A stretch of 64,000 bases of DNA from Syntrophaceticus sp050949745 (lineage in GTDB: Bacteria > Bacillota > DSM-12270 > Thermacetogeniales > Thermacetogeniaceae): contig JBMNGF010000002.1 in NCBI GenBank assembly GCA_050949745.1, positions 124,001-188,000 on the forward strand, read 5' to 3'. The notes beneath the pieces were generated by a model, which ran no database searches, was not told the origin of the DNA, and saw only the letters and a program-made list of their open reading frames with translations. Of the stretch, positions 34,506 through 42,076 are shown piece by piece; position 1 is the first letter of the stretch; every line of letters begins with the position of its first letter. The position numbers were made by a program, and so were the translations under genes.

Positions 34506-35081
34506 TTACCTTTTTCCCTTTGTATGAATTGGTTTTCGGCCATTGAACCTTTCCAGCCACGCAATAATTTGACCGATGCGAAACATAATCTCTGTTGCTT
34601 CATTTAATGCGATACCCTTACCAAGTGCCTTGCCTCCAACTGTAAAAGCAGCTACCAATGCGGTTATCAACGTGGTCAATAAAGTGGTATCAAGCCCCGG
34701 ACTGCCAGTTGCTAACCGGAAAACTATAGTAACACCTATGGCACCACTTACAGTAGCACAGATATCTCCCATCACATCATTACAGAAAATTGCTACTTGA
34801 TCAGCATTCTTAACTAAATTTACCGCTTGTCGTGCTCCGAGGAGCTTGTTAGCGGCCCTAGCATTTAAGTGACCTATCTCAGCTGCCGCAGCAGCAAAAC
34901 CTACCATATCAAACAACACACCGATCAATATTATAACAAACAACAACAAAAGGGCTAAAATAAGAGCAGTTACTCTTCCCAGAAAAAATTCAGATAAACA
35001 ACTAAAGATCAAGCTGAGAACAAAAGTAAGAAGTGCACTAAACAACCCGCGACGCCATTTTCGATCATCTCGATCAGCCAT
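34506..35081 (-). CDS. oapA: OLE-associated membrane protein A
   Basis: A 191-residue membrane protein encoded directly downstream of the OLE RNA and upstream of dxs, exactly the established OapA position. Hydrophobic helices are at about residues 12-34, 38-66, 109-124 and 132-158. Between them lies a conserved-looking polar segment, ARAANKLLGARQAVNLV and NADQVAIFCNDVMGD (about 74-106), related to the DUF21 type. The C terminus is basic (KGKR), suitable for RNA contact. Known OapA binds OLE RNA and places it at the membrane; that role is inferred here from context. ATG at 35081 follows AGGTGAGAGA. Confidence 0.88.
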   Translation of the reverse strand: MADRDDRKWRRGLFSALLTFVLSLIFSCLSEFFLGRVTALILALLLLFVIILIGVLFDMVGFAAAAAEIGHLNARAANKLLGARQAVNLVKNADQVAIFCNDVMGDICATVSGAIGVTIVFRLATGSPGLDTTLLTTLITALVAAFTVGGKALGKGIALNEATEIMFRIGQIIAWLERFNGRKPIHTKGKR

Positions 35082-35164
35082 TCTCTCACCTATGCTATTA
35101 AGTAAATAGGTTGGGGTAAGGTTCTATCACCTTTTCCTCCAACCTTAATTATAGAATAATGGTT

Positions 35165-35800
35165 ATAATAACAAGCAGGTGGTCCCCTGTTAGGTAAATA
35201 TTGCGGCTTAGGTCTAGCAGGTTTTCCCAACATAGTAACCGAACGTCGCCGTTCTGGCGGTTTCCCCTTTAACTATGTTCTGCTTCTTGCTAAAAGCAGG
35301 GCCAGATTACCACTCAGTCCACACTTTAATCCCCAACAAGAGCCGTCTCGCCCGGACAGTCTAGGAGATTTCCTCGACGTTTTGACCTAAATCTAGCCTC
35401 TTTTGCAGTGAAGGTTTCAGCCTGGTTTATTATCTGCATTGGGCCCCAACAGAAATAAACCCTTATAACTTAAAGCATCCACCAGCACCACTCAAGGCAG
35501 GCTACGCTGCACACAGCACTAGTTGGTACCGCATGCAGGTATAACTCGAGCCGTAGCCATATCTATTATATGTCACTACGCACTTGAGCCTCCGCGGAGG
35601 AAGGGTCAACGCCTACATGCCATTGTAGATCGCCCTTCCTCCTTAACTCCCAGCACAAGCCCCCGACTGGGCGTCGAAAGCCAGCACCAGGAACTTCATC
35701 GATGTGCCCGTGACGGATTTTTAGGCCCGCCTTCGAAACAGGTCTCCACAACTAGAATACTGCACCACCTGCTCGTAAATTCCTATATTATTTGTGAATA
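35165..35800 (-). ncRNA. ole: OLE (ornate large extremophilic) RNA
   Basis: A gene-free interval of about 630 bases between ispA and the OapA-type gene, matching OLE RNA in place and length (about 610 nt). Both ends pair: GAGCAGGTGGT near the 5' end (35764-35774) with ACCACCTGCTT near the 3' end (35173-35183), 11 bp. Inner structure includes GGAGGAAGGG/CCCTTCCTCC (35633-35642 with 35596-35605) enclosing CTACA-TGCCAT-TGTAG (35613-35628). There is also AACATAGT/ACTATGTT (35272-35279 with 35229-35236) enclosing GAACG-GCGA-CGTTC with a GNRA loop (35241-35254). Open frames inside are random. OLE forms a membrane ribonucleoprotein linked to stress, Mg and energy responses. Covariance-model confirmation was not possible. 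Confidence 0.9.
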
Positions 35801-35830
35801 GTATTATAACATATCCACTGATCAAAATAA
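35800..35830 (-). promoter_or_regulatory. Candidate extended -10 promoter for OLE RNA
   Basis: On the minus strand TGTTATAAT (35803-35811) gives a consensus TATAAT with the extended TGn element. No good -35 is seen (TTTATT at 17 bases). Transcription would begin near 35796, about 20 bases before the closing stem. Read-through from ispA is also possible. Confidence 0.5.
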
Positions 35831-35861
35831 ATTATATTACTGCAGATGTCAATCTATGAGT

Positions 35862-36749
35862 TCATGCTTTTCGAAAGAGAAGGTACTTGGCCACATCCCT
35901 TAAAAAATCATCCTGTAGGCCTAGGTTATCAAGACTCAACAAACACCCTTTGACCTGTTCTTCTGCCAGTCTCTTAGCCTGTTCAACCCCTAAGAGTGCA
36001 GGATAAGTCGCCTTGTCTTTGGCCAGATCGCACCCTGTCTTTTTGCCCATCAACTGTTCATCACCTGTTAGATCTAAAAGATCGTCAGTGATTTGAAAGG
36101 CCAGTCCAAAAGCGCTGGCATAGTCACCTAATAACCGCAACTCTTTGTCGCTGGCAGCTGCTAATAATCCCCCAGTTCTTACCGCAGCTAAAAATAGAGC
36201 CGCCGTCTTATGGTTGTGAATGTATTCAAGGGTTTTTTCACTCACCCTGATCCCCTCAGACTCCAGATCAACTACCTGGCCACCAATAAGCCCCTGGGAA
36301 CCCGCAGCACTACCAACCTCCTGAATAACCTGTAAGATTATCTGTGGCTCAAACCCCTTTTCCTGCAGATGAGCAAGTGTTTCAAAGGCAAGTGTCAACA
36401 GAGCATCCCCGGCCAGAATGGCTACAGCCTCTCCATAGGCCTTATGGCAGCTAGGTTTTCCACGCCTATAATCATCATCATCCATGGCAGGTAGATCATC
36501 ATGGATCAATGAATAAGTATGTATCATTTCCACTGCTGCAGCTGCAGGTAGGACTTTTTGTTCATCAGTCCCTAATACTTCGGCTACAGCCATAGTAAGG
36601 GCACCGCGCAGGCGCTTTCCTCCGGCAAAGACACTGTATCGCATAGCCTCATGGACCCGTATAGGATAGGTAGAAACAGAGGGCAGCAAAAGATCCAGAG
36701 CAGCATTGATTTGTTCTGCTTTACATTGAAGAGCCTTTTCCCAGTTCAC
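35862..36749 (-). CDS. ispA: Farnesyl/geranylgeranyl diphosphate synthase
   Basis: Short-chain trans-prenyl transferase, 295 residues. The first aspartate-rich motif is DDLPAMDDDDYRRG (about residues 78-91) and the second is DDLLDLTGDEQ (about 225). GGKRLRG near 48 and YSLIHDD are also conserved. The start GTG at 36749 overlaps the xseB stop and has GGGAGGC upstream. It is followed by the OLE RNA. Product chain length cannot be fixed precisely from sequence alone. Confidence 0.95.
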   Translation of the reverse strand: MNWEKALQCKAEQINAALDLLLPSVSTYPIRVHEAMRYSVFAGGKRLRGALTMAVAEVLGTDEQKVLPAAAAVEMIHTYSLIHDDLPAMDDDDYRRGKPSCHKAYGEAVAILAGDALLTLAFETLAHLQEKGFEPQIILQVIQEVGSAAGSQGLIGGQVVDLESEGIRVSEKTLEYIHNHKTAALFLAAVRTGGLLAAASDKELRLLGDYASAFGLAFQITDDLLDLTGDEQLMGKKTGCDLAKDKATYPALLGVEQAKRLAEEQVKGCLLSLDNLGLQDDFLRDVAKYLLFRKA

Positions 36750-37003
36750 TTGGACAGCCTCCCAGAGTCATCCAGCCAGGATGGAGCCTCACTATAGAAA
36801 TCATCCATCAAGACCTCTACACGCTCCTCATAGTTGTTGAGTTCTCCGATCAGCAGGCGCAAAAGTCCAATCCCCTTCTCGAAAGCCTTGAGTGATTCAT
36901 CCAGGGTTAGCTCCCCTCTTTCCAGGTCACTGACAACTGCTGCCAGCTTTTCCATTGCCTCTTCAAAGGTTAATTTTTGATCTATATTTTGCTGCTGCTC
37001 CAA
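36746..37003 (-). CDS. xseB: Exodeoxyribonuclease VII small subunit
   Basis: An 85-residue helical protein matching XseB: LTFEEAMEKLAAVVSDLERGELTLDESLKAFEKGIGLL is the family core. TTG at 37003 has GGAGG 7 bases upstream and lies within the 3' end of xseA. It binds the large subunit to form the single-strand exonuclease. Confidence 0.95.
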   Translation of the reverse strand: MEQQQNIDQKLTFEEAMEKLAAVVSDLERGELTLDESLKAFEKGIGLLRLLIGELNNYEERVEVLMDDFYSEAPSWLDDSGRLSK

Positions 37004-38214
37004 TCTGTTTCCTCCTTAATACCCCTGACATTGCAATCAAGTCTGCCTTTCCGAAGAATCACAGACACCTGGTCACCTACTTTAACCTTACTGCTGTCCT
37101 GTATCAATTCTTTTGACCGGGCATCCAGACACATACTGTACCCTCTTTCCAGGACCTGGAGCGGATTTAACGCATCCAACTTCCCGGTCAGTGCCTTTAT
37201 TTCACGGGAATTTTGTTTTTGAATCGAACGAGTTCTCTCTATAAGGTGTGAGCTGTAATGCACTACCTTCTGCTTATTAATATAGGCTGTGCGAGAAAGC
37301 AAAACCCCCAGATTCCTAACCGAGTGGGAGCTAATATCTTCCCGCCCTGCCTGCAGCTTTTGATAGATTGACACATTTATCCTGTTCAGATACTGCTGCA
37401 ATTTTGCCTCCAGCTCATCCCGGCGGGGAACAACCATTTCCGCCGCTGCAGATGGAGTAGGAGCCCGCAGATCAGCTACCAAATCAGCTATGGTATAATC
37501 TGTCTCATGTCCCACAGCACTGACCACCGGAATCTTTGAACAAAAAATAGCACGGGCGACGGCTTCAGTATTAAAGGACCAGAGTTCCTCAAGTGAGCCT
37601 CCGCCGCGCCCCACAATAATCACATCGATGTCCTGTCTTTCATTTAAAGACTGTAGAGCAGAACAGATCTCCCTTGGGGCATCCTCCCCCTGAACAGCTG
37701 ATGGAGCTAAAACCACCGGCATATCAGGAAAACGCCGCCTGATCACCTTGATTATATCATGCCAGGCAGCCCCTGTCGGTGATGTAACAACCCCAACCCT
37801 ACGCGGAATATAAGGAATTTTTCTTTTGTGTTCCGGTGCAAAGAGATCCTCTTTTTGGAGTCGATCTTTCAACTGACAGAAAGCCTGATAAAGAGCTCCC
37901 TGGCCATCAGGCGCCATCTCCTGGGCATAGAACTGATATAAACCGTCCCTTTCGTAAATGCTTATATACCCCCTGGCAAGAACCCTCATGCCATCAGCTG
38001 GCAGGAAAGTGAGTCTCCTTCCCTGAGAGCGAAACATCACACACCTGAGACGGCCTCCTTGATCTTTTAATGTAAAATAGTGATGGCCTGAACTGTGATG
38101 TTTATAATTGGATATTTCTCCACGCACCCAGAGATCATTTAAAAAGGGATCAGCCTCTAAGAGAGTACGCAGGTACGTGTTGAGCTCCCCTACCTGATAA
38201 ATTCGCCGCTCTAT
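36982..38214 (-). CDS. xseA: Exodeoxyribonuclease VII large subunit, start codon non-standard
   Basis: Catalytic subunit of exonuclease VII. The N-terminal OB fold, the Exonuc_VII_L core (RRVGVVTSPTGAAWHDI, VIIVGRGGGSLEELWSFN, VSAVGHETDYTIADLVADLRAPTPSAAAE) and C-terminal coiled coil are present. The first standard start is GTG at 38127, but it has no ribosome site and would cut into the OB fold. The frame upstream reads IERRIYQVGELNTYLR then TLLEADPFLNDLWVRGEIS, clearly XseA-like, and stays open to a TAG at 38218-38220. The only plausible initiator there is ATA at 38214, 9 bases after AAGGTG. Either ATA is used or a start codon has been lost. It follows the folD stop by a few bases. Confidence 0.88.
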   Translation of the reverse strand: MERRIYQVGELNTYLRTLLEADPFLNDLWVRGEISNYKHHSSGHHYFTLKDQGGRLRCVMFRSQGRRLTFLPADGMRVLARGYISIYERDGLYQFYAQEMAPDGQGALYQAFCQLKDRLQKEDLFAPEHKRKIPYIPRRVGVVTSPTGAAWHDIIKVIRRRFPDMPVVLAPSAVQGEDAPREICSALQSLNERQDIDVIIVGRGGGSLEELWSFNTEAVARAIFCSKIPVVSAVGHETDYTIADLVADLRAPTPSAAAEMVVPRRDELEAKLQQYLNRINVSIYQKLQAGREDISSHSVRNLGVLLSRTAYINKQKVVHYSSHLIERTRSIQKQNSREIKALTGKLDALNPLQVLERGYSMCLDARSKELIQDSSKVKVGDQVSVILRKGRLDCNVRGIKEETDWSSSKI

Positions 38215-38220
38215 AACCTA

Positions 38221-39075
38221 TCACACCTTACTCAATCTCTTGGCAGCTTCCACAAGATTGTAAATTAACATAATGATGCGCATCGGGCCCACTCCACCGG
38301 GAACCGGAGTGATATAGCCGGCTACATCCACAGCGCTGTCATAGTCCACATCACCAATGGTTTTACCATCGATCCAATTGGAGCCTGTATCGATAACAAC
38401 AGCCCCCGGCTTGATCATATCACCTGTGATCCCCTTTGGCTTGCCCAACTCAGTAATGATAATATCCGCCTGCTTGGTATAGGGTGCGAAATCCTCATCC
38501 GGATGCACCAGGGTAACCGCACATCCTCTATCAAACAGCATCATGGTGATCGGCTTGCCGATCTCGATAGAATGGCCTACGACAACAGCGTGTTTCCCTT
38601 TAAAATCTATATTGACATTTTCCAGCATTTTGACACAGGCATTGGCAGTCACACCCAGATAGCATTGATCTCCGATCATCAAATTACCCAGGTTCATGGG
38701 ATGAAAAGCATCAATATCCTTATCAGGGTTTATAGAATTCATCACCTGTTTTTCATACTTGTCCAGCTCTCCCGGCAGGGGCAGCTGGACCAGGATCCCG
38801 TGGATCTTATCATCTTTGTTGAGCCGGTCAATGAGACCCATCAGCTCTTCGATAGTTGTATCTTCACCCAGGTGATGGAGTTCAGCGTATCCACCTACAG
38901 CTTCACAATTCTTGCCTTTGTTACGGACATAAACAGCGGAGTCTTCAGCACCACCCACCAAAACAGTGGCCATACCAGGTGTAATGCCCTTCTTTTTGAG
39001 CTCCTCAACCTCTTTGGTGAGCGCTGCCCGCACCTCAGCCGCCATTTCCTTTCCATTTATACGTACAGCCGACAT
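38221..39075 (-). CDS. folD1: FolD paralogue 1, cyclohydrolase-type residues kept
   Basis: A 284-residue member of the methylene-tetrahydrofolate dehydrogenase/cyclohydrolase family. The cyclohydrolase residues are intact: Y49, K53 and K55 in YVRNKGK, Q97 in VQLPLP, D122, and PGGVGPM near 259-265. By contrast the dehydrogenase side is altered. The PCTP motif is replaced by GVTANA (141-146), the dinucleotide loop reads VVGHSIEIGKP, and the usual CHS-x-T stretch is LVHPDED. I infer it may be mainly a cyclohydrolase. ATG at 39075 follows AAAGGAGG. A 13-bp terminator-like hairpin separates it from the second copy upstream. Confidence 0.88.
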   Translation of the reverse strand: MSAVRINGKEMAAEVRAALTKEVEELKKKGITPGMATVLVGGAEDSAVYVRNKGKNCEAVGGYAELHHLGEDTTIEELMGLIDRLNKDDKIHGILVQLPLPGELDKYEKQVMNSINPDKDIDAFHPMNLGNLMIGDQCYLGVTANACVKMLENVNIDFKGKHAVVVGHSIEIGKPITMMLFDRGCAVTLVHPDEDFAPYTKQADIIITELGKPKGITGDMIKPGAVVIDTGSNWIDGKTIGDVDYDSAVDVAGYITPVPGGVGPMRIIMLIYNLVEAAKRLSKV

Positions 39076-39126
39076 CGAGTAAACCTCCTTTTGAAAATCA
39101 TTTCCCTATTATTAAATATAAGGAAA

Positions 39127-39163
39127 GGAGAACTGGATTACCCTCCCCAGAATCCAGTTCTCC
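39127..39163 (-). terminator. Hairpin between the two folD genes
   Basis: GGAGAACTGGATT (39127-39139) and AATCCAGTTCTCC (39151-39163) form a perfect 13-bp stem with an 11-base loop. The minus strand continues TTTCCTTATATTT. It could be a terminator or partial attenuator reducing expression of folD1 and the genes below. Confidence 0.75.
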
Positions 39164-39179
39164 GTAAAATTCATCAGTC

Positions 39180-40046
39180 TTATTTCCTCATTTCCAACTG
39201 CCACTTGGCTGCCTCAACAGTGTTGCGCATCAAGATAGCAGTTGTCGCAGTACCTGCACCACCCGGAACCGGAGTGATCCAAGCTGCCTTTTCCATGGCC
39301 ACATCGGTCTCCACATCGCCTAATATCTTTCCATCCTTGGGATTGATTCCAATATCCACAACAATAGCGCCCTCTTTGACCCAATCACCCTTGATCAGAT
39401 GGGGTACTCCTACTGCTACAACTAAAATTTCGGCCCTGCGTACATGCTCTTCAGTTAATCCCCTCTGCCCTGTCGCAATATGGCAGATTGTTACTGTACC
39501 AAAGCTGTTTAAAAGCAACAATGCTGCCGGTTTGCCAACAATATCACTATGGCCCACCACAACAACTTCTTTGCCGTAAATATCAACACCGGTAGACTTG
39601 ATCAGTTCAAAAGCCCCTTGGGCTGTACAGGGTACCAGTCTGGGCTTACCAAAGGTAACCAGCCCCATGTTCGTAGGTGTTACACCCTCTATATCTTTTT
39701 CATAAGCGATACTCCACTGGCACTCAGTAGCATCAATATGCTCAGGCACAGGCATTTGCAAGATTATCCCAGTGACATTGGGGTCTGCATTCAACCCAGC
39801 GATATGTTTGAGCAACTGCTCCTGGGTCATATCTGCAGGCAGTTCCTGGAGATCATATTTGATGCCACAAAGTTCAGCGTTTTTCTTCTGAGCGTTGGTA
39901 TAAACCCTGGATGCCTCATTCTCTCCTACCTGAATCGCCACCAGACTCGGAGAGACACCCTTTGCCTTTAACTCCTCAACATCTTTTTTGACATCCTCTT
40001 TAATCTTGTCTGCAATGGGCTTGCCTTTTAAAAGTTGTGCTGGCAT
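39180..40046 (-). CDS. folD2: FolD paralogue 2, dehydrogenase-type residues kept
   Basis: A 288-residue FolD homologue. The dinucleotide-binding half is canonical: VVGHSDIVGKPAALLLL (164-180), TICHIAT, AVGVPHLIKGDWVKEGAIVVDIGIN, and PCTAQG at 139-144. The cyclohydrolase side is changed. The catalytic lysine position is Q53 (VYTNAQKK, ungapped alignment with folD1), the Asp of the KDVDG motif is Glu (KDIEG, E120), and PGGVGPMT reads PGGAGTAT. Loss of this lysine is known to abolish cyclohydrolase activity in human and yeast relatives, so a dehydrogenase-only enzyme is inferred. ATG at 40046 follows AGGAGGAGT. Confidence 0.88.
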   Translation of the reverse strand: MPAQLLKGKPIADKIKEDVKKDVEELKAKGVSPSLVAIQVGENEASRVYTNAQKKNAELCGIKYDLQELPADMTQEQLLKHIAGLNADPNVTGIILQMPVPEHIDATECQWSIAYEKDIEGVTPTNMGLVTFGKPRLVPCTAQGAFELIKSTGVDIYGKEVVVVGHSDIVGKPAALLLLNSFGTVTICHIATGQRGLTEEHVRRAEILVVAVGVPHLIKGDWVKEGAIVVDIGINPKDGKILGDVETDVAMEKAAWITPVPGGAGTATTAILMRNTVEAAKWQLEMRK

Positions 40047-40143
40047 TTTACTCCTCCTTATTTTTAAAAACTATTTTACAAAAAAACTAAAACCATACTC
40101 ACCTCCATCTCATGACCAACTTTCATCTCAGTTGACATACCCT

Positions 40144-40302
40144 CCATTCCTGAAGACAGGAGATTCTGCTTCAGTAGCACCCTGAATTTCATTGCCGATT
40201 ACTGCAAGAATAGCCAATATGACCAGTAAGACACCTAGGTATATATTCGCAACATACCGTGCTAATTCCTGCCGTAAATTAAACTTTATTCCTCATTTAC
40301 CA
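40144..40302 (-). other. Possible small membrane-protein frame without a standard start
   Basis: Between folD2 and nusB a minus-strand frame reads IKFNLRQELARYVANIYL then GVLLVILAILAVIGNEIQG and ends EAESPVFRNGGYVN with a TGA. It would have about 52 residues and one convincing transmembrane helix. It contains no ATG, GTG or TTG upstream of the helix; an ATA lies just after GAGGA. It is either a decayed small gene or one using a rare initiator. The rest of the 280-base spacer shows no gene. Confidence 0.35.
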
Positions 40303-40305
40303 AAA

Positions 40306-40338
40306 TGAAAAACCCGGCTCTAACTGCTATTGCCGGGG
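40306..40338 (-). terminator. Intrinsic terminator after nusB
   Basis: CCCGGC (40313-40318) pairs with GCCGGG (40332-40337) around a 13-base loop. The minus strand continues GTTTTTCATTTT. It overlaps the nusB stop codon. Confidence 0.75.
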
Positions 40339-40740
40339 TATTTCTTTGTTTTGTTTAGCAACCATCCCTAAAACACCGTTAATAAATCGTGGTGCCTCAT
40401 CATGGCTAAATGTTTTAGCCAGTTCCAGAGCCTCATTGATAGCTACATTACGGGGGGTCACCTTATAAAGCATCTCATAAAGCGCCAATCTCAATATATT
40501 GCGGTCAACATTTGCCATACGGGTCAGGTCCCATTCAATGGCATATTGTTTGATACATTCATCTATTTCCAACTGATGTTCTAGTGTTCCTTTAACAAGA
40601 GACCGGGTAAAAGCGGCCAATTTATCAGGAACAGAATTCTCATCCAGCATGTAATTTAAGGCGCGGTTTGGTTCTGCATTAACGAGATCAACCTGAAACA
40701 AAACTTGCAATGCGATTTCTCTGGCCCGCCGCCTGCTCAA
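40327..40740 (-). CDS. nusB: Transcription antitermination factor NusB
   Basis: A 137-residue all-helical NusB that joins S10 in antitermination of rRNA operons. Family parts: SRRRAREIALQVLFQVD at the N terminus, DLTRMANVDRNILRLALYEML in the middle, VAINEALELAKTFSHDEAPRFINGVLG near the end. TTG at 40740 has AAAGGGGGGG 5 bases upstream and gives the family N terminus; the frame to 40782 adds an unlike leader. Confidence 0.95.
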   Translation of the reverse strand: MSRRRAREIALQVLFQVDLVNAEPNRALNYMLDENSVPDKLAAFTRSLVKGTLEHQLEIDECIKQYAIEWDLTRMANVDRNILRLALYEMLYKVTPRNVAINEALELAKTFSHDEAPRFINGVLGMVAKQNKEIPRQ

Positions 40741-40791
40741 GCAAGCCCCCCCTTTCATTATTATCTGGCCGGGCCTGCTCACCTAAAGAAT

Positions 40792-41004
40792 TTAACGCTC
40801 CCACCAGTCTCCCGGACCTCCACCTTCATCTAATCGCTTTCCTAGAAAATAACCAGCTATCACACAAATAATAACTAAAATTGTCTTCCAGAAACCAACA
40901 AGTATAAAGAGCAAACCGACTACTAATCCCAGGACTAAACCAAGCAGCTTTCCCCGGTGGTTATCCATCAAGTATTGTAATATCTCGAAAAAATTTCTAC
41001 CCAT
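40792..41004 (-). CDS. DUF2273 family small membrane protein
   Basis: A 70-residue protein with two hydrophobic helices (about 18-35 and 38-53), an N-terminal NFFEILQYLMDNHRGKLLG and a polar tail. It matches DUF2273 proteins that accompany Asp23 and AmaP genes. ATG at 41004 follows AGGGGAG. It is probably part of the Asp23 membrane-anchoring group; its own function is unknown. Confidence 0.85.
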   Translation of the reverse strand: MGRNFFEILQYLMDNHRGKLLGLVLGLVVGLLFILVGFWKTILVIICVIAGYFLGKRLDEGGGPGDWWER

Positions 41005-41018
41005 ATAGTACTCCCCTT

Positions 41019-41552
41019 CTATTCCACACGAGGGCGTACCTCTGCAGCAACGCTCTGAATTAGTACCTGCACTTTAGATACCTGCACCCCAACCCTTTTC
41101 TCCAACCGCTCCCGTACTAATTCCTGCACTTCCTGAGAGATATCCGGTAAGTTAGCATCAGGGTTAACATTCATATGCAGTTTAACCACCAGGCCATCCT
41201 GGTCTGTGCGCAGGATTGGCTTTACATCTCGCACTTCCCGTACATTTCGCGCTGCCCGTCGGATCAAGTTCTCTAACGCTGAATCTGTTATTTCTATCCT
41301 ACCCAGTCCAGATTCATGAATGATCACATCACGCTCTGAAGGACGCCGAAAGATATCAATTAAAGCCCAAACAGCAAAAAGGAGTATAACTACACTCCCC
41401 GCTGCCAACCCCCAATTGTTACCTGGTACAGTTAATAAAGCCTCAAGCTGCCCCAGAGTAAATAAACCCAAAGCAAGCGCAAGGGCATATCCGGACAGCA
41501 ATATTAAGATCACCGAAGTTATTATTTGAAAGAAAAGGTGTTGTCGGCGCAT
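41019..41552 (-). CDS. amaP: Alkaline shock response membrane anchor AmaP
   Basis: A 177-residue protein with two N-terminal transmembrane helices (about 10-32 and 48-68) followed by an Asp23-like cytoplasmic domain (IEITDSALENLIRRAARNVREVRD...). This is the AmaP layout; AmaP anchors Asp23 at the membrane in Staphylococcus. ATG at 41552 has AGGGAG upstream. It lies between the asp23 gene and DUF2273. Confidence 0.85.
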   Translation of the reverse strand: MRRQHLFFQIITSVILILLSGYALALALGLFTLGQLEALLTVPGNNWGLAAGSVVILLFAVWALIDIFRRPSERDVIIHESGLGRIEITDSALENLIRRAARNVREVRDVKPILRTDQDGLVVKLHMNVNPDANLPDISQEVQELVRERLEKRVGVQVSKVQVLIQSVAAEVRPRVE

Positions 41553-41583
41553 AAAGCTTTAAATCTCCCTTTATTTGTCAGTC

Positions 41584-41973
41584 CTATTTAACTCGCTGCT
41601 CTTCCTGGACCTCAGGAAAGGAAACACCCTGTACATGAACATTGACATTGACCACCTTAAGCCCTGTCATACTTTCAATGGCATTTTTAACATTTTCCTG
41701 TACTTTTAAAGCCACATCAGGTATCTTGACACCATATTCAACAATCACAAATATATCAACAGCTGATTCTTTCTCTCCGACCTCTACTCTGACACCCTTG
41801 GAAAGATTTTTACGACCCAGTATTTCAGCGAAACCACCAGCAAGACCTCCGCTCATACCAGCCAATCCCTCGACCTCAGTTGCGGCAAGGCCTGCAATCA
41901 CAGCTACCACTTCATCAGCGATCCTAATTGCTCCCATAGCTGTACGGCTTGTTTCTTCAGGATTAGTATTCAC
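41584..41973 (-). CDS. Asp23/Gls24 family envelope stress protein
   Basis: A 129-residue Asp23-domain protein. GAIRIADEVVAVIAGLAATEVEGLAGMSGG is the family signature, followed by VDIFVIVEYGVKIPDVALKVQENVKNAIESMTGL. I chose GTG at 41973 because GAGGAG lies 8 bases upstream; an upstream hydrophobic extension to 42057 is not part of the family. First of the asp23-amaP-DUF2273 set and directly downstream of the biotin carboxylase gene. Confidence 0.93.
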   Translation of the reverse strand: MNTNPEETSRTAMGAIRIADEVVAVIAGLAATEVEGLAGMSGGLAGGFAEILGRKNLSKGVRVEVGEKESAVDIFVIVEYGVKIPDVALKVQENVKNAIESMTGLKVVNVNVHVQGVSFPEVQEEQRVK

Positions 41974-42076
41974 GTTATCACTCCTCACCAAATTAATTTT
42001 GCTAATTATGCCCAATCTACAACCCATTATACCAATCAATAAAACAATTGCAAACAAAACATGGCAACAAAATTTT

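Noticed and set aside
35523..35801. ORFs of 61-92 codons inside the ispA-oapA interval
   Set aside because: They lack ribosome sites and family resemblance and coincide with paired RNA segments of the OLE structure.
39076..39126. Simple recent duplication of folD
   Set aside because: The two proteins differ throughout and have different motif losses, so they are old paralogues rather than a recent copy.
38503..39579. A 358-codon plus-strand ORF antisense to both folD genes
   Set aside because: It is the mirror of two well-supported genes and its translation resembles no known protein.
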